From the NCBI GenBank assembly GCA_034437215.1, contig DAOTVC010000101.1, positions 1-64,000 on the forward strand: DNA of 64,000 bases, given 5' to 3'. Within the stretch, counting starts at the first letter, position 1, and each line of letters starts with the position of its first letter. The DNA comes from DAOTVC01 sp034437215. GTDB lineage: Bacteria > Chloroflexota > Anaerolineae > B4-G1 > SLSP01. The notes beneath the pieces are model-generated. The model saw only the letters and a program-made list of their open reading frames with translations. It did no database searches and had not been told where the DNA came from. This document shows, in pieces, positions 1-7,821 of the stretch. A program made the translations under genes and the position numbers.

Positions 1-24
1 TGGTTATAGACAACTAGCGTGAGA

Positions 25-115
25 CTGGAATCTGGATGCTGGAATCTGGAATCTGGATGCTGGAATCTGGAATCTGGATGCTGGAATCTGGATACTGGAA
101 TCTGGATACTTGATG
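25..115. repeat. Degenerate 7-bp tandem repeat (CTGGAAT/CTGGATG)
   Basis: About thirteen consecutive heptamers alternate between CTGGAAT, CTGGATG and CTGGATA. They lie downstream of the trpS stop. No coding frame explains them. Related 7- and 8-mer arrays occur at 162-209, 1271-1305, 1376-1424, 1839-1878 and 50847-50943. Confidence 0.9.
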
Positions 116-161
116 TAATCTCCAGGTCCCACCCAATCCAGAAATGATCCAACCACTGCTT

Positions 162-209
162 GACTACCTGACTATGCGACTATGCGACTACCTGACTACC
201 CGACTAACT
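162..209. repeat. 8-bp tandem repeat GACTANNN, overlapping the trpS stop
   Basis: Six octamers in a row start with GACTA: GACTACCT, GACTATGC, GACTATGC, GACTACCT, GACTACCC, GACTAACT. The array runs across the 3' end of trpS, so its last three codons and TAG stop lie inside the repeat. Confidence 0.9.
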
Positions 210-1257
210 CGAACTCCGTGTCGGTGGTGATGGCCCGGCGCAGGCGCGCACCGGGCATCCCCATCGCGTCGTGGACCCGTTCCAGGGTCTCCTGAGCCTC
301 CGCCTGCATACGCTGCGTGCCCTCCCGGAGGATCTCCTCGACGAGACCAGGGCGCTGCTCGTAGTAGGCCCGCCGCTCCCGGATGGGGTCGAGGAAGTCG
401 TTGATGGCCCGCGCCAGCTTCTTCTTGACCTCGACGTCGCCCACCTTGCCCTGGCGGTAGCGCGCCTTGAGGTCGTTCACCTCCTCCAGGTTCGGGTTGA
501 AGGCGTCGTGGTAGATGAAGACGGGGTTGCCCTCCACCCGCCCGGGGATGTCGGCGCGGATGCGGTTGGGGTCGGTGTACATCCGGCGCACCTTCTGCTC
601 CACCTCCTGGGCGCTGTCGGAGAGGAAGATGGCGTTGTCGAGGGACTTGCTCATCTTGGCCTGCCCGTCGATCCCCACGAGGGTGGGCACGTCACCGATC
701 ATCACGTCGGGGATGGGGAAGACCTCGCCGTACATGTAGTTGAAGCGGCGGGCGATCTCGCGCGTGATCTCCACGTGGGCCTCGTTGTCCTTGCCCACGG
801 GCACGAGGTGGGCGCGGGGCAACAGGATGTCCACCGCCTGCAGGACCGGGTAGCCGATGAGCCCGAAGGGGACCGCCTCCTCGTCCATGTTCGCCGCCCG
901 GGCCATCTCCTTGATGCTGGGCAGGCGCGCCAGACGGGGCAGCGTCACCAGCATGCCCAGGAGCAGGTTGAGCTCGTAGGTCTGGGGGACCGCCGACTGC
1001 AGGAAGATCACGCTCTTCTCGGGGTCGATACCCACCGAGAGATAGTCGAGCACCACGTCGTAGGTGTTCTGCGCCAGCCCTTCGATGTGCTCCTTCTCGG
1101 GCTTCGTGGTGAGGGTGTGCAGGTCGGCGATGATGAAGAAGCACTCGTAGATGTCCTGCAGCGCCACCCGATTCTTGAGGCTTCCCACGTAGTGCCCCAG
1201 GTGCAACTTCCCCGTGGGCCGATCCCCGGTCAAAATACGCTTCCGTTCACTCTCCAT
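196..1257 (-). CDS. trpS: Tryptophanyl-tRNA synthetase
   Basis: Class I aminoacyl-tRNA synthetase that charges tRNA-Trp in the cytoplasm. The Rossmann fold shows the HIGH-type motif HLGH at residues 19-22 and a perfect KMSKS motif near residue 200, followed by the usual C-terminal helical part. At 353 residues the length is normal. I chose the ATG at 1257 rather than an in-frame start seven codons upstream because AGGAGG lies 4 bases before it, at 1262-1267. The gene stands alone and sits behind a T-box leader with its own strong promoter, so it is probably controlled by uncharged tRNA-Trp. Confidence 0.97.
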   Translation of the reverse strand: MESERKRILTGDRPTGKLHLGHYVGSLKNRVALQDIYECFFIIADLHTLTTKPEKEHIEGLAQNTYDVVLDYLSVGIDPEKSVIFLQSAVPQTYELNLLLGMLVTLPRLARLPSIKEMARAANMDEEAVPFGLIGYPVLQAVDILLPRAHLVPVGKDNEAHVEITREIARRFNYMYGEVFPIPDVMIGDVPTLVGIDGQAKMSKSLDNAIFLSDSAQEVEQKVRRMYTDPNRIRADIPGRVEGNPVFIYHDAFNPNLEEVNDLKARYRQGKVGDVEVKKKLARAINDFLDPIRERRAYYEQRPGLVEEILREGTQRMQAEAQETLERVHDAMGMPGARLRRAITTDTEFELVG

Positions 1258-1270
1258 AATGCCTCCTTTT

Positions 1271-1305
1271 AAGTCCAAAGTCCAAAGTCAAAGGTCGAAG
1301 GTCAA
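1271..1305. repeat. Degenerate 7-bp tandem repeat in the trpS 5' leader
   Basis: Five heptamers of the type AAGTCCA/AGGTCAA lie between the T-box terminator and the trpS ribosome binding site, so they are transcribed as part of the mRNA. Confidence 0.8.
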
Positions 1306-1375
1306 CTACATTCCGAAACTGGTGAAAGCTTCCGCACAAGAACCTCGAGTCCGCTGGGTATGCCACCCCACATCC

Positions 1376-1424
1376 AGTTTCTAGCTTCCAGCTTATAGCT
1401 TCCAGTTTCCAGCTTCCAGTTCCG
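1376..1424. repeat. Degenerate 7-bp tandem repeat (AGCTTCC) in the trpS 5' leader
   Basis: Seven heptamers (AGTTTCT, AGCTTCC, AGCTTAT, AGCTTCC, AGTTTCC, AGCTTCC, AGTTCCG) follow the terminator of the T-box leader on the minus strand. Confidence 0.8.
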
Positions 1425-1428
1425 GCAA

Positions 1429-1787
1429 CAAAAAACGCCCGTCCCCGGAAGGGACGAGCGTTCGATAACACCCGCGGTACCACCCTCGTTAGGCAGCCGG
1501 CCCAACAAAAAAACGCGCCGGTGAAAGCGCGTCAGTTACATGGGCAAGCCAGCCTCACTCTTTTCGGGCACGGCCTCTGGTGGCGATGCCCTACGCTCTG
1601 ATAACGGTAGCGTCTCCGTCCCGGACTACTCACGAGTCCCGCGCCGACAAACCGGCGTCCGGACCCCTTTCGGCGGGAGGCTCCTGGGGCCATTCGATGT
1701 CTGCGCTGGTGCCGGATTCCACCTCTCCCGGCTCTCTGTGACCTCGCCTCGACATCTACTCTTCCCGATCGCAGCCTGTGACACCCC
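1429..1787 (-). promoter_or_regulatory. T-box riboswitch leader of trpS
   Basis: The T-box core AGGGTGGTACCGCGG is at 1472-1486 on the minus strand. It is followed by an intrinsic terminator: a 12-bp hairpin at 1434-1462 and a U run at 1429-1435. Upstream, an AGAGAGCCGG segment and a GGTGGAA loop near 1720-1740 fit the Stem I AG-bulge and distal loop. The UGG at 1692-1690, in GAAUGG, is the natural candidate for the Trp specifier codon. Uncharged tRNA-Trp would stabilise the antiterminator and allow trpS transcription. An extra hairpin with a T run precedes the T-box core (separate entry). The specifier assignment is inferred; the T-box call itself is firm. Confidence 0.92.
1507..1532 (-). 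terminator. Extra terminator-like hairpin inside the trpS T-box leader
   Basis: On the minus strand a 6-bp ACGCGC/GCGCGT stem is followed directly by seven Ts. It sits where Stem III is expected, upstream of the T-box core. It may be Stem III with a fortuitous U run, or a second terminator. Confidence 0.55.
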
Positions 1788-1789
1788 CA

Positions 1790-1818
1790 TTTATAGCATA
1801 GAGGCGGAGGAATGTCAA
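1790..1818 (-). promoter_or_regulatory. Sigma-70-type promoter of the trpS leader
   Basis: On the minus strand TTGACA (1818-1813) and TATAAA (1795-1790) are separated by exactly 17 bases, and transcription would begin at the start of the T-box leader. Confidence 0.85.
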
Positions 1819-1838
1819 GGGGGTGCGGAACGAAAAAC

Positions 1839-1878
1839 AGTCGGATAGTCACATAGTCGCGTAGTCAGTTAGTCCTGT
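1839..1878. repeat. 8-bp tandem repeat AGTCNNNT
   Basis: Five octamers (AGTCGGAT, AGTCACAT, AGTCGCGT, AGTCAGTT, AGTCCTGT), the complement-type counterpart of the GACTANNN array at 162-209. The two arrays bracket the trpS locus. Confidence 0.8.
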
Positions 1879-1965
1879 GCGCCCGGGTAAAGGGTCAGGG
1901 AGTGGTGAGCAGTGAGAAGGGGGCAGGGGGCCCACCGGCGAGCCCCCTACACGCCTTGCATGACT

Positions 1966-2084
1966 ACTGATCCGGACGAGTACTGCTAAACCGAGCCGGC
2001 CTACGACCTCTCCGCCGGCGGTTTGAGCCACAGGCGATGCCGGGCAGGGCTCATCAACTTTAGCCTTTTATGTCCGGATCAGTA
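1966..2084. mobile_element. MITE-like inverted-repeat element, copy 1
   Basis: The ends are CTGATCCGGAC (left, 1968-1978) and GTCCGGATCAG (right, 2072-2082), a perfect 11-bp terminal inverted repeat extending imperfectly inward to about 25 bp (ACTGCTAAA / TTTAGCCTT). TA lies directly outside each end, as expected for a TA target duplication of the IS630/Tc1 type. It has no coding capacity. Copies 2 and 3 are at 44497 and 61957. Confidence 0.8.
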
Positions 2085-2136
2085 GAAGATCAAGATGGCT
2101 TGACATAGAGCGACAGGCAGAAAGCCTCCTTACTCC

Positions 2137-2901
2137 CTACTCCCCCTTACCCCTCCCAACCGCCTTCCGTGCACGTTCGTAGAAGGAGCGGGCCGTCCCC
2201 TCGTCGCCCTGCAGCTCGTGGAGGAGACCCAGCTGGCGCAGCAGATCCGCCTGCCCCTGCTCATCCTTCAGCCCCTCGCGGATCTTGAGCGCCTGGCGGT
2301 ACTCCTGCTCCGCGGTGAGGTAGTCGCCCTGCATGAAGGAGAGAGTGCCCAAGCCCTCGTGGACGTCGGCGACGCCCGCCTCGTCGTCCCCCTTGTCAAA
2401 GCCCCGCTTCGCCTTCTTCAGAGCCTCCTCCGCCCGGGCGTGATCCCCCTCGGCGAGCGCGGTACGGGCCTCCGCCAGCGCGGCCTCGGCGCCTGCCGTG
2501 TCGGGTTCGGGCTCCGGCTCAGGCTCCGGTTCCGGTTCGGGCTCGGGCTCAGGCTCAGGCTCCGGTTCGGGCTCTTCCTCGGGTTCGGGCTCCGGCTCCT
2601 CTTCGGGTTCCTCCTCCGGCTCCTCGTCCTCAGGTTCAGGCTCGGGCTCCGGTTCCTCTTCAGGTTCGGGCTCGGGCTCCGGTTCCGGTTCGGATTCCGG
2701 TTCAGATTCCGGCTCAGGCTCTGGTTCCGGCTCCTCTTCCTCCTCAGGCTCCGGCTCCTCTTCGGGGGCTTCCTCTTCCGGAGCCTCTGCGGGCTTCGCC
2801 TGCTCCTCTTCCTCGGCAGCTTCGGCCTCTTCCGCGACTTCCTCGTCCTGAACTTCCTCGGGGGCCTCGGTCTCTTTCTTGGATGATGCTTTCTTGTTCA
2901 T
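2137..2901 (-). CDS. Acidic Glu/Pro-repeat protein with C-terminal TPR-like region
   Basis: 254 residues. After a short Lys-rich start, residues about 12-135 are almost only Glu and Pro, mostly EP, EPE and EEP repeats. The last ~115 residues contain helical repeats typical of TPRs (ALAEGDHARAEEALKKAK, MQGDYLTAEQEYRQALKI, LQGDEGTARSFYERA). There is no signal peptide. GGAGGT precedes the ATG by 5 bases. I do not recognise a specific family; a soluble scaffold with an extended acidic arm is a fair guess. The TCCGGTTCGGGCTC-type DNA repetition makes the length prone to slippage variation. Confidence 0.75.
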   Translation of the reverse strand: MNKKASSKKETEAPEEVQDEEVAEEAEAAEEEEQAKPAEAPEEEAPEEEPEPEEEEEPEPEPEPESEPESEPEPEPEPEPEEEPEPEPEPEDEEPEEEPEEEPEPEPEEEPEPEPEPEPEPEPEPEPEPEPEPDTAGAEAALAEARTALAEGDHARAEEALKKAKRGFDKGDDEAGVADVHEGLGTLSFMQGDYLTAEQEYRQALKIREGLKDEQGQADLLRQLGLLHELQGDEGTARSFYERARKAVGRGKGE

Positions 2902-2966
2902 GGATACCTCCTCGCGTAGCTGATGCCCTTGTTTCTACATAAGGATACCGGAAAAGCGTCGCTTTG

Positions 2967-4418
2967 TCATCTCCAGGTCAGGAGCAGCCGGCTGCGGGCC
3001 ACGCCGTCCAGGGAGGTGTAGAGGATCGTCTGTCCGTTCAGGACCACCAGGTCGGCGTGCCCCAGCCCGATGTTGCCCGGCAGATCGACCAGGATGGGGT
3101 TGCCCGGAAAGGTCTCCCACGGCCCGTCCACCGCCCCCGTCACGCTCCGCGCCAGTCCCAGTCCGAACTGGGTGTCGCCCGGATCGCCGGGGCCCGGGCC
3201 GCGCACCCCCTCGTAGAGCATGTAGACCCGCTCCCCGATCCGCTGCACCTCCGCAGAGCTGATGGTGCGGTAGTCGAAGTAGGGGTTGGTCTGCGGCCCC
3301 TTCTCCTCCAGGGGGCCGTACTCGACGGCTCCCGTGAAGAGGGGGGTGTGGGCACAGCGCTGGAACTTCGAAGCCGGAGCCGTCGTCGGACCGGCGTAGC
3401 AGCCCATGGAGCTGGGGTTCTGCCCCATGGCCATGAAGACGTAGACTCGCCCCCCCTCCACGAGGATTCCCGGCGGTCCCCCGGCGAGGCACTCGTAGTC
3501 GTAAGGGACGAAGGGGTGCTCGCCGATCCGCTCCTCGGGGTAGCAGCCCCGGAACCAGCGCTTCCAGATGGTCGAGTAGATGAACTCCTCGGGCCCGCTC
3601 CAGGAGAGCCCGTCGAAAGAGCGCATCATCCGCACCCGCCCCCGGTACTCGTAGACGAGGAAGAAGCGCTCGCCGTCGTAGGCCACCCGCGGGTACTGCT
3701 GCTGATCGATGTGATCGGTCTCCGACTCGCAGGGACAGGCGTAGCAGTCGAAGAGGCAGACGGGCGGCCCGTCGTGACCGAAGGTGTAGCCGCCGTCGTA
3801 GCTGCGGTAGAGGACGACGCAGCCGGGAAAGGGGACGGGGTTGCCGCAGCGGTCGAACGTCCCCGCCGAGCGCTCGCTGGCGTGAACGTAGGACCAGAGC
3901 TCACCGTTGCTCATCAGGACCGTATCGGACTCGCCCATGGGCAGGCCCGTGTCGTAGACCTCCGTGACGAAGTGCGCGCGGCCCTCCCAGAAGTCCGCCA
4001 GCGTGGGATGCCCTCCGGTGCCCGGTCCCTCCTGCAGCCGCAGAACGGGTCCGGAAGCGACCGTGGGCGTCGGCGTGGGACTGATCTCGATGGTGGGCGA
4101 AGGAGGCAGCTGGGTCACTGTGGGTGTCGGTGTGGCGCTGGGTGCCACCGTCGGGGAGGGCGATGGGGTCGGGGTGTCCGGCTGCGCCGGAGTCGTCGCG
4201 GTGGGCGGCAGGGGGGAAGGCGTGGGGCTCACCTCGGCGGTGCGGGAGGGAGTCGCGGGGAGCCTCGTAAGCGTTGGAGAGCTCCCGAGGGCCGCCGGAG
4301 AGGTTGAGGGCAGAAGGGCCAGGGTCTCCTCCGGGGGACGGCGCCGGCACCCGGCCCCCAGCGCCAACAGCAGGATGACAAAGAGGATGCACGTCCTGAA
4401 GTAATTGACTCTGGGCAT
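2967..4418 (-). CDS. Secreted lipoprotein with Pro/Thr linker and sialidase/GH43-like beta-propeller domain
   Basis: 483 residues. The N-terminus has a signal peptide with lipobox LGAGC (residues about 20-24). Next comes a linker of about 100 residues rich in Pro, Thr and Ser, then a globular domain with Tyr/Trp-rich strands (YRSYDGGYTFG, MMRSFDGLSWSGPEEF, DGPWETFPGNPI) that resemble BNR/GH43-type five-bladed propellers. Function is inferred from this pattern only, perhaps binding or hydrolysis of a glycan. The open frame continues upstream to 5132, but that stretch is the shadow of the LysM gene. The ATG at 4418, next to the signal peptide, is the real start. It follows the LysM gene by 17 bases, probably in one transcript. 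Confidence 0.75.
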   Translation of the reverse strand: MPRVNYFRTCILFVILLLALGAGCRRRPPEETLALLPSTSPAALGSSPTLTRLPATPSRTAEVSPTPSPLPPTATTPAQPDTPTPSPSPTVAPSATPTPTVTQLPPSPTIEISPTPTPTVASGPVLRLQEGPGTGGHPTLADFWEGRAHFVTEVYDTGLPMGESDTVLMSNGELWSYVHASERSAGTFDRCGNPVPFPGCVVLYRSYDGGYTFGHDGPPVCLFDCYACPCESETDHIDQQQYPRVAYDGERFFLVYEYRGRVRMMRSFDGLSWSGPEEFIYSTIWKRWFRGCYPEERIGEHPFVPYDYECLAGGPPGILVEGGRVYVFMAMGQNPSSMGCYAGPTTAPASKFQRCAHTPLFTGAVEYGPLEEKGPQTNPYFDYRTISSAEVQRIGERVYMLYEGVRGPGPGDPGDTQFGLGLARSVTGAVDGPWETFPGNPILVDLPGNIGLGHADLVVLNGQTILYTSLDGVARSRLLLTWR

Positions 4419-4435
4419 AATCGAGAGGGGAAAGC

Positions 4436-5374
4436 TTACAGATCCTCGGTCGCCGTTCCGGAGGGTGTCGCCGTGGGTGTCGGGGTGGGGGTAGGCGTAA
4501 GCGTTGCAGAGGGCGTGCCCCCGACCGTGGGTGTCGGCGTCGCCGTAGGCGTACCGGAGGGGGTCGGCGTCAGCGTCAGCGTGGGCGTCACGGTGGAGGT
4601 GAGGGTCGGCGTCAGCGTGGGTGTGACGGTGAGGGTACCTGTAGGGGTGAGGGTCAGCGTGGGCGAGAGGGTCGGCGTGGGCGTAGGCGAGAGGGAGGGC
4701 GTGGGTGTGGGCAGCGTCGGTGAGGGGGAGGGCGATGGCGTGGGTGAGGCCGGCGGCACCGGGGTGCTCACGGGTTGAGGGGGTAGGTAGAGCGCCTGAC
4801 CGGCGTAGATGGTGTAGCCGTAGAGACAGTTGGCGCGCCGGATGGCCTCGATGGTCGTTCCATAGCGTACGGCGAGGGAGTAGAGGGTGTCGCCGCGGCT
4901 GATGTAAGCGATCCGCCAGTGAGGCGGCGGCCCACAGACGTAGCGGGCAGCCGTGGGGGAGGCGATGGCCACAGGCGGTAGGTAGATGACGTCCCCCGCC
5001 TCGAGCTCCGGAGATCCGAGGCAGTTGGCCTGCACCAGGACGTGGACGCGGGTGCGAGCGCGCCAGGCGAGGCTCACCAGGCTCTCGCCCGGGCGGACGG
5101 CGTAGGGCTGCCAGCCCTGGGGAGGCGTACACTGCGCGATGATCTGCGAGCGGGGCGTCGGCGTCACGACAGGCTCAGACGTGGAGGGGGAGGACGTCAC
5201 CCCGGGCTCCAGGGTGGGGTAGAGGGTGAGCGTCGGAGCGCGCGACGTGTTGCGCGGGCGCACGAAGACCAGCTCCGGGTCGATCTGGGCCAGCTGTACG
5301 CTCCCCAGGACCATGACCAGGATCAACAGCCCTACGATGAAGACACCTGCCAGTCGCGCCAAGCTGCCTTTCAA
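4436..5374 (-). CDS. Membrane-anchored LysM-domain protein with Pro/Thr-rich tail
   Basis: 312 residues from a TTG start. A single membrane anchor (AGVFIVGLLILVMVLGSV) lies near the N-terminus. Two LysM modules follow: one around YAVRPGESLVSLAWRARTRV ending in VIYLPP, the other around YISRGDTLYSLAVRYGT ending in LYLPP. They would hold the protein to cell-wall or surface glycan. The last ~110 residues are TPTPT/SPTPT repeats. I chose TTG at 5374 because GGAGG lies 6 bases upstream and the longer ATG frame adds an unlikely 34-residue extension without a good ribosome site. Probably cotranscribed with the downstream lipoprotein gene. Confidence 0.78.
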   Translation of the reverse strand: MKGSLARLAGVFIVGLLILVMVLGSVQLAQIDPELVFVRPRNTSRAPTLTLYPTLEPGVTSSPSTSEPVVTPTPRSQIIAQCTPPQGWQPYAVRPGESLVSLAWRARTRVHVLVQANCLGSPELEAGDVIYLPPVAIASPTAARYVCGPPPHWRIAYISRGDTLYSLAVRYGTTIEAIRRANCLYGYTIYAGQALYLPPQPVSTPVPPASPTPSPSPSPTLPTPTPSLSPTPTPTLSPTLTLTPTGTLTVTPTLTPTLTSTVTPTLTLTPTPSGTPTATPTPTVGGTPSATLTPTPTPTPTATPSGTATEDL

Positions 5375-5505
5375 AGCTCGCCTCCGTCCCTCATGATTCC
5401 GCGTCAACTCAATTTTAACCGCAAAGGCGCCAGGTGGCAATTCGGTACGGGAGAAGTTGGGACAATACCTCAACATTTGATACCGTTAGGGTAATTTTGT
5501 TAAGC

Positions 5506-5533
5506 TTGACTTACCTAACTCCTCCCTTATACT
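5506..5533 (+). promoter_or_regulatory. Promoter of the carotenoid genes
   Basis: TTGACT (5506-5511) and TATACT (5528-5533) are separated by 16 bases, 50 bases before the crtZ-like start. Confidence 0.65.
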
Positions 5534-5583
5534 CCACACACACGAGCCAACACTTTGCACAACCGCCAGAGATAGGGGGAGAG

Positions 5584-6039
5584 ATGAGTATAGTGTTGAA
5601 CGTCCTGCTTTTTCTGACCGCTGCCGTCTTTATGGAGGGGGTCGCCTGGTTCACCCACAAGTACGTCATGCACGGCTTCCTCTGGGTACTCCACCGGGAT
5701 CACCACCAGCCCAAGGGCCGCGGGTTACAAAAGAACGACCTCTTCGCGCTCTTCTTCGCCTCCATCTCCATCGCCCTGATCGCCGTGGGGGCCTTCAACA
5801 ACTTCACCCCCGCCATCTCTTTGGGGGCCGGAGTGGCCCTCTACGGTCTGGGCTACTTTCTCTTCCACGAGGTCATGGTTCACCGGCGCATTCCGGGTTT
5901 CCGGATCAAACCCTTCACACCCTACCTGGAGCACATCACCGAGGCCCACCACATCCACCATCGCAATCCCAACAAGGAGGGGGGCATCTCCTTCAGCTTC
6001 CTCTACGCCCCCCAATCCGTCGTCGAGGAGCACGGCTAG
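5584..6039 (+). CDS. crtZ: Beta-carotene hydroxylase-like membrane di-iron enzyme (CrtZ type)
   Basis: 151 residues. The fatty-acid hydroxylase/sterol desaturase superfamily histidine boxes are all present: HKYVMH, HRDHH, HEVMVH and HHIHH. These spacings match short bacterial CrtZ enzymes, which hydroxylate the beta-ionone ring at C3. Several hydrophobic segments indicate an integral membrane protein. The start follows GATAGGGGGAGAG. It lies upstream of crtI and crtB in the same direction, which supports a carotenoid role. Other substrates cannot be excluded, since no lycopene cyclase gene is visible in the window. Confidence 0.85.
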   Translation: MSIVLNVLLFLTAAVFMEGVAWFTHKYVMHGFLWVLHRDHHQPKGRGLQKNDLFALFFASISIALIAVGAFNNFTPAISLGAGVALYGLGYFLFHEVMVHRRIPGFRIKPFTPYLEHITEAHHIHHRNPNKEGGISFSFLYAPQSVVEEHG

Positions 6040-6272
6040 TGCTCCTTCACACGTCAAGCGATGTGCTCATCTACATACCCCCATCCCCTGCCCCCGCAGC
6101 GCAACTGGGTCTGCCGCGTTCGGCACTCTGTGCGGGGAAAGGTAATTTTTAAAGAGGGGCGCTGGGATCAGTCTGGGCTGCGACCTGAGCAACTTTCGCC
6201 GCGATGAGTGCTGATTTGACGTGGCGCGGAGCCACACAAGCGCCCGACTTTCAACTATCAAGGAGGCAGAGC
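6040..6272 (+). other. Spacer between crtZ-like gene and crtI
   Basis: 233 bases without a supported gene. Short open frames here have no coding character. AGGAGG at 6261-6266 is the crtI ribosome binding site. I see no clear terminator. Confidence 0.5.
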
Positions 6273-7793
6273 ATGACCAAGGTCCTCATCATCGGGGCCG
6301 GCGTGGGCGGCATCGCCACCGCCGCACGTCTGGCCAAGGCCGGCTACGACGTGACCGTCGTGGAGAAGACCGACCGCCCCGGCGGCCGAGCGTCTACCAT
6401 CGAGAAGGAGGGGTACTTCTTCGACACCGGTCCCTCTCTCTTTCTCATGCCGCCCGTCTTCCGGGAGACCTACGAGGCTCTCGGGGAGCAGATGGACGAG
6501 CACCTCGACCTCGTCCGCATCGACCCCACCTACCGGGTTCACTTCCACGACGGCACGACGCTGGACCTCAGCAGCAATCTGCACTACCTGAGCGAGCAGC
6601 TGGAGGCCATCGAGCCGGGCGCCTTCCAGTCGCTCCTGCGTTTCCTCGACAAGGGATACGAACGCTACTACACCTCGCTGGAGAGGTTCGTCGGGCGTAA
6701 CTTCTACAACCTCTTCGAGTTCCTGGCGCCCGCCAATCTGCCGCTGCTCTTTCGGCTCAAGCCCCTGACCAAGCACTACAACGAGACCTCCCGCTACTTC
6801 GCGGACCCCCGGCTGCGGGCAGCCTTCTCCTTCCAGAACATGTACCTGGGGCTCAGCCCCTACGACGCCCCGGCGACCTACACCCTGCTCCAGTTCACGG
6901 AGATGGTAGAGGGCGTCTGGTACCCCAAGGGCGGGATGTACTCCGTCATCACCAGCCTGACGAAGATTGCCGAGGGGCACGGGGCCACCTTCCATTACAA
7001 CGCGCCCGTCGCACGCATCGACGTCCAGGGCAAGCGGGCCACGGGCGTCACTCTGGAGAGCGGTGAGCAGCTGCAGGCCGACGTGGTGATCGCCAACGCC
7101 GACCTCCCCTACGTCTACGCGGAGCTCCTGCCCGACAACAGGATGGCAGAGCGGTTGAAGGATCTCAAGTACACCTCCTCGACGCTCATGTTCTACTGGG
7201 GTCTGAAGGGCCCGCGGGCCGAGCAGCTCCTCCACCACAACGTCTTCCTGTCGGAGCAGCAGTACCGCGAGTCCTTTCGCCAGATCTTCGAGGAGCACCA
7301 TCTGCCCGCCGAGCCCTCCTTCTACATCCACGCGCCCGTCCGCACAGTGCCCACCTTCGCCCCCGAGGACGGCGACGCGCTCATGGTCCTCGTGCCTACC
7401 GGGCACATCGACGAGACCCAGCAGCAGGACTGGTCCGCCCTTCAGGAGCGAGCCCGCAATTGGGTCTTCCAGCGCCTGGCGCGGATCGGGTTGGACGACG
7501 TCGAGGAGCGTATCATCCTCGAGGAGACTTTCACCCCGCCCGACTACCGGCGTATCTGGAACCTGGCGAAGGGTGCGGCCTTCGGTCTGAGCCACAATGT
7601 GCTGCAGGTGGGCTACCTGCGCCCGCACAACCGCCACAAGGAGTACGGCAACCTCTACTTCGTGGGGGCCAGCACCCACCCCGGCACCGGGGTGCCCATC
7701 GTGCTCCTCTCGGCGAAATTGATCGAGGGGCGCGTCCGCAAGGAGCAGGCGGAACCTGTGAAGAAAGTGGCGGCGGCGGGTGTCCTGGCCTAG
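6273..7793 (+). CDS. crtI: Phytoene desaturase family carotenoid oxidoreductase
   Basis: 506 residues, normal for CrtI. The FAD/NAD dinucleotide-binding motif GAGVGGIATAARLAKAG is at residues 8-24, followed by the PGGRAS segment typical of CrtI. The C-terminal carotenoid-desaturase signature FVGASTHPGTGVPIVLLSAKL is near residue 472. It introduces double bonds into phytoene to give lycopene or a related polyene. AGGAGG 6 bases before ATG fixes the start. CrtB follows 28 bases after the stop, so the two act consecutively from one operon. A 4,4'-diapophytoene or carotene-ketolase specificity cannot be excluded by eye. Confidence 0.95.
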   Translation: MTKVLIIGAGVGGIATAARLAKAGYDVTVVEKTDRPGGRASTIEKEGYFFDTGPSLFLMPPVFRETYEALGEQMDEHLDLVRIDPTYRVHFHDGTTLDLSSNLHYLSEQLEAIEPGAFQSLLRFLDKGYERYYTSLERFVGRNFYNLFEFLAPANLPLLFRLKPLTKHYNETSRYFADPRLRAAFSFQNMYLGLSPYDAPATYTLLQFTEMVEGVWYPKGGMYSVITSLTKIAEGHGATFHYNAPVARIDVQGKRATGVTLESGEQLQADVVIANADLPYVYAELLPDNRMAERLKDLKYTSSTLMFYWGLKGPRAEQLLHHNVFLSEQQYRESFRQIFEEHHLPAEPSFYIHAPVRTVPTFAPEDGDALMVLVPTGHIDETQQQDWSALQERARNWVFQRLARIGLDDVEERIILEETFTPPDYRRIWNLAKGAAFGLSHNVLQVGYLRPHNRHKEYGNLYFVGASTHPGTGVPIVLLSAKLIEGRVRKEQAEPVKKVAAAGVLA

Positions 7794-7821
7794 AACCTGT
7801 TAGGCTTGCAAAAGAACGTTG

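Noticed and set aside
4419..5132. Upstream extension of the lipoprotein to a 721-residue fusion
   Set aside because: The extension lies within the LysM gene in another frame, and a signal peptide with lipobox starts exactly at 4418.
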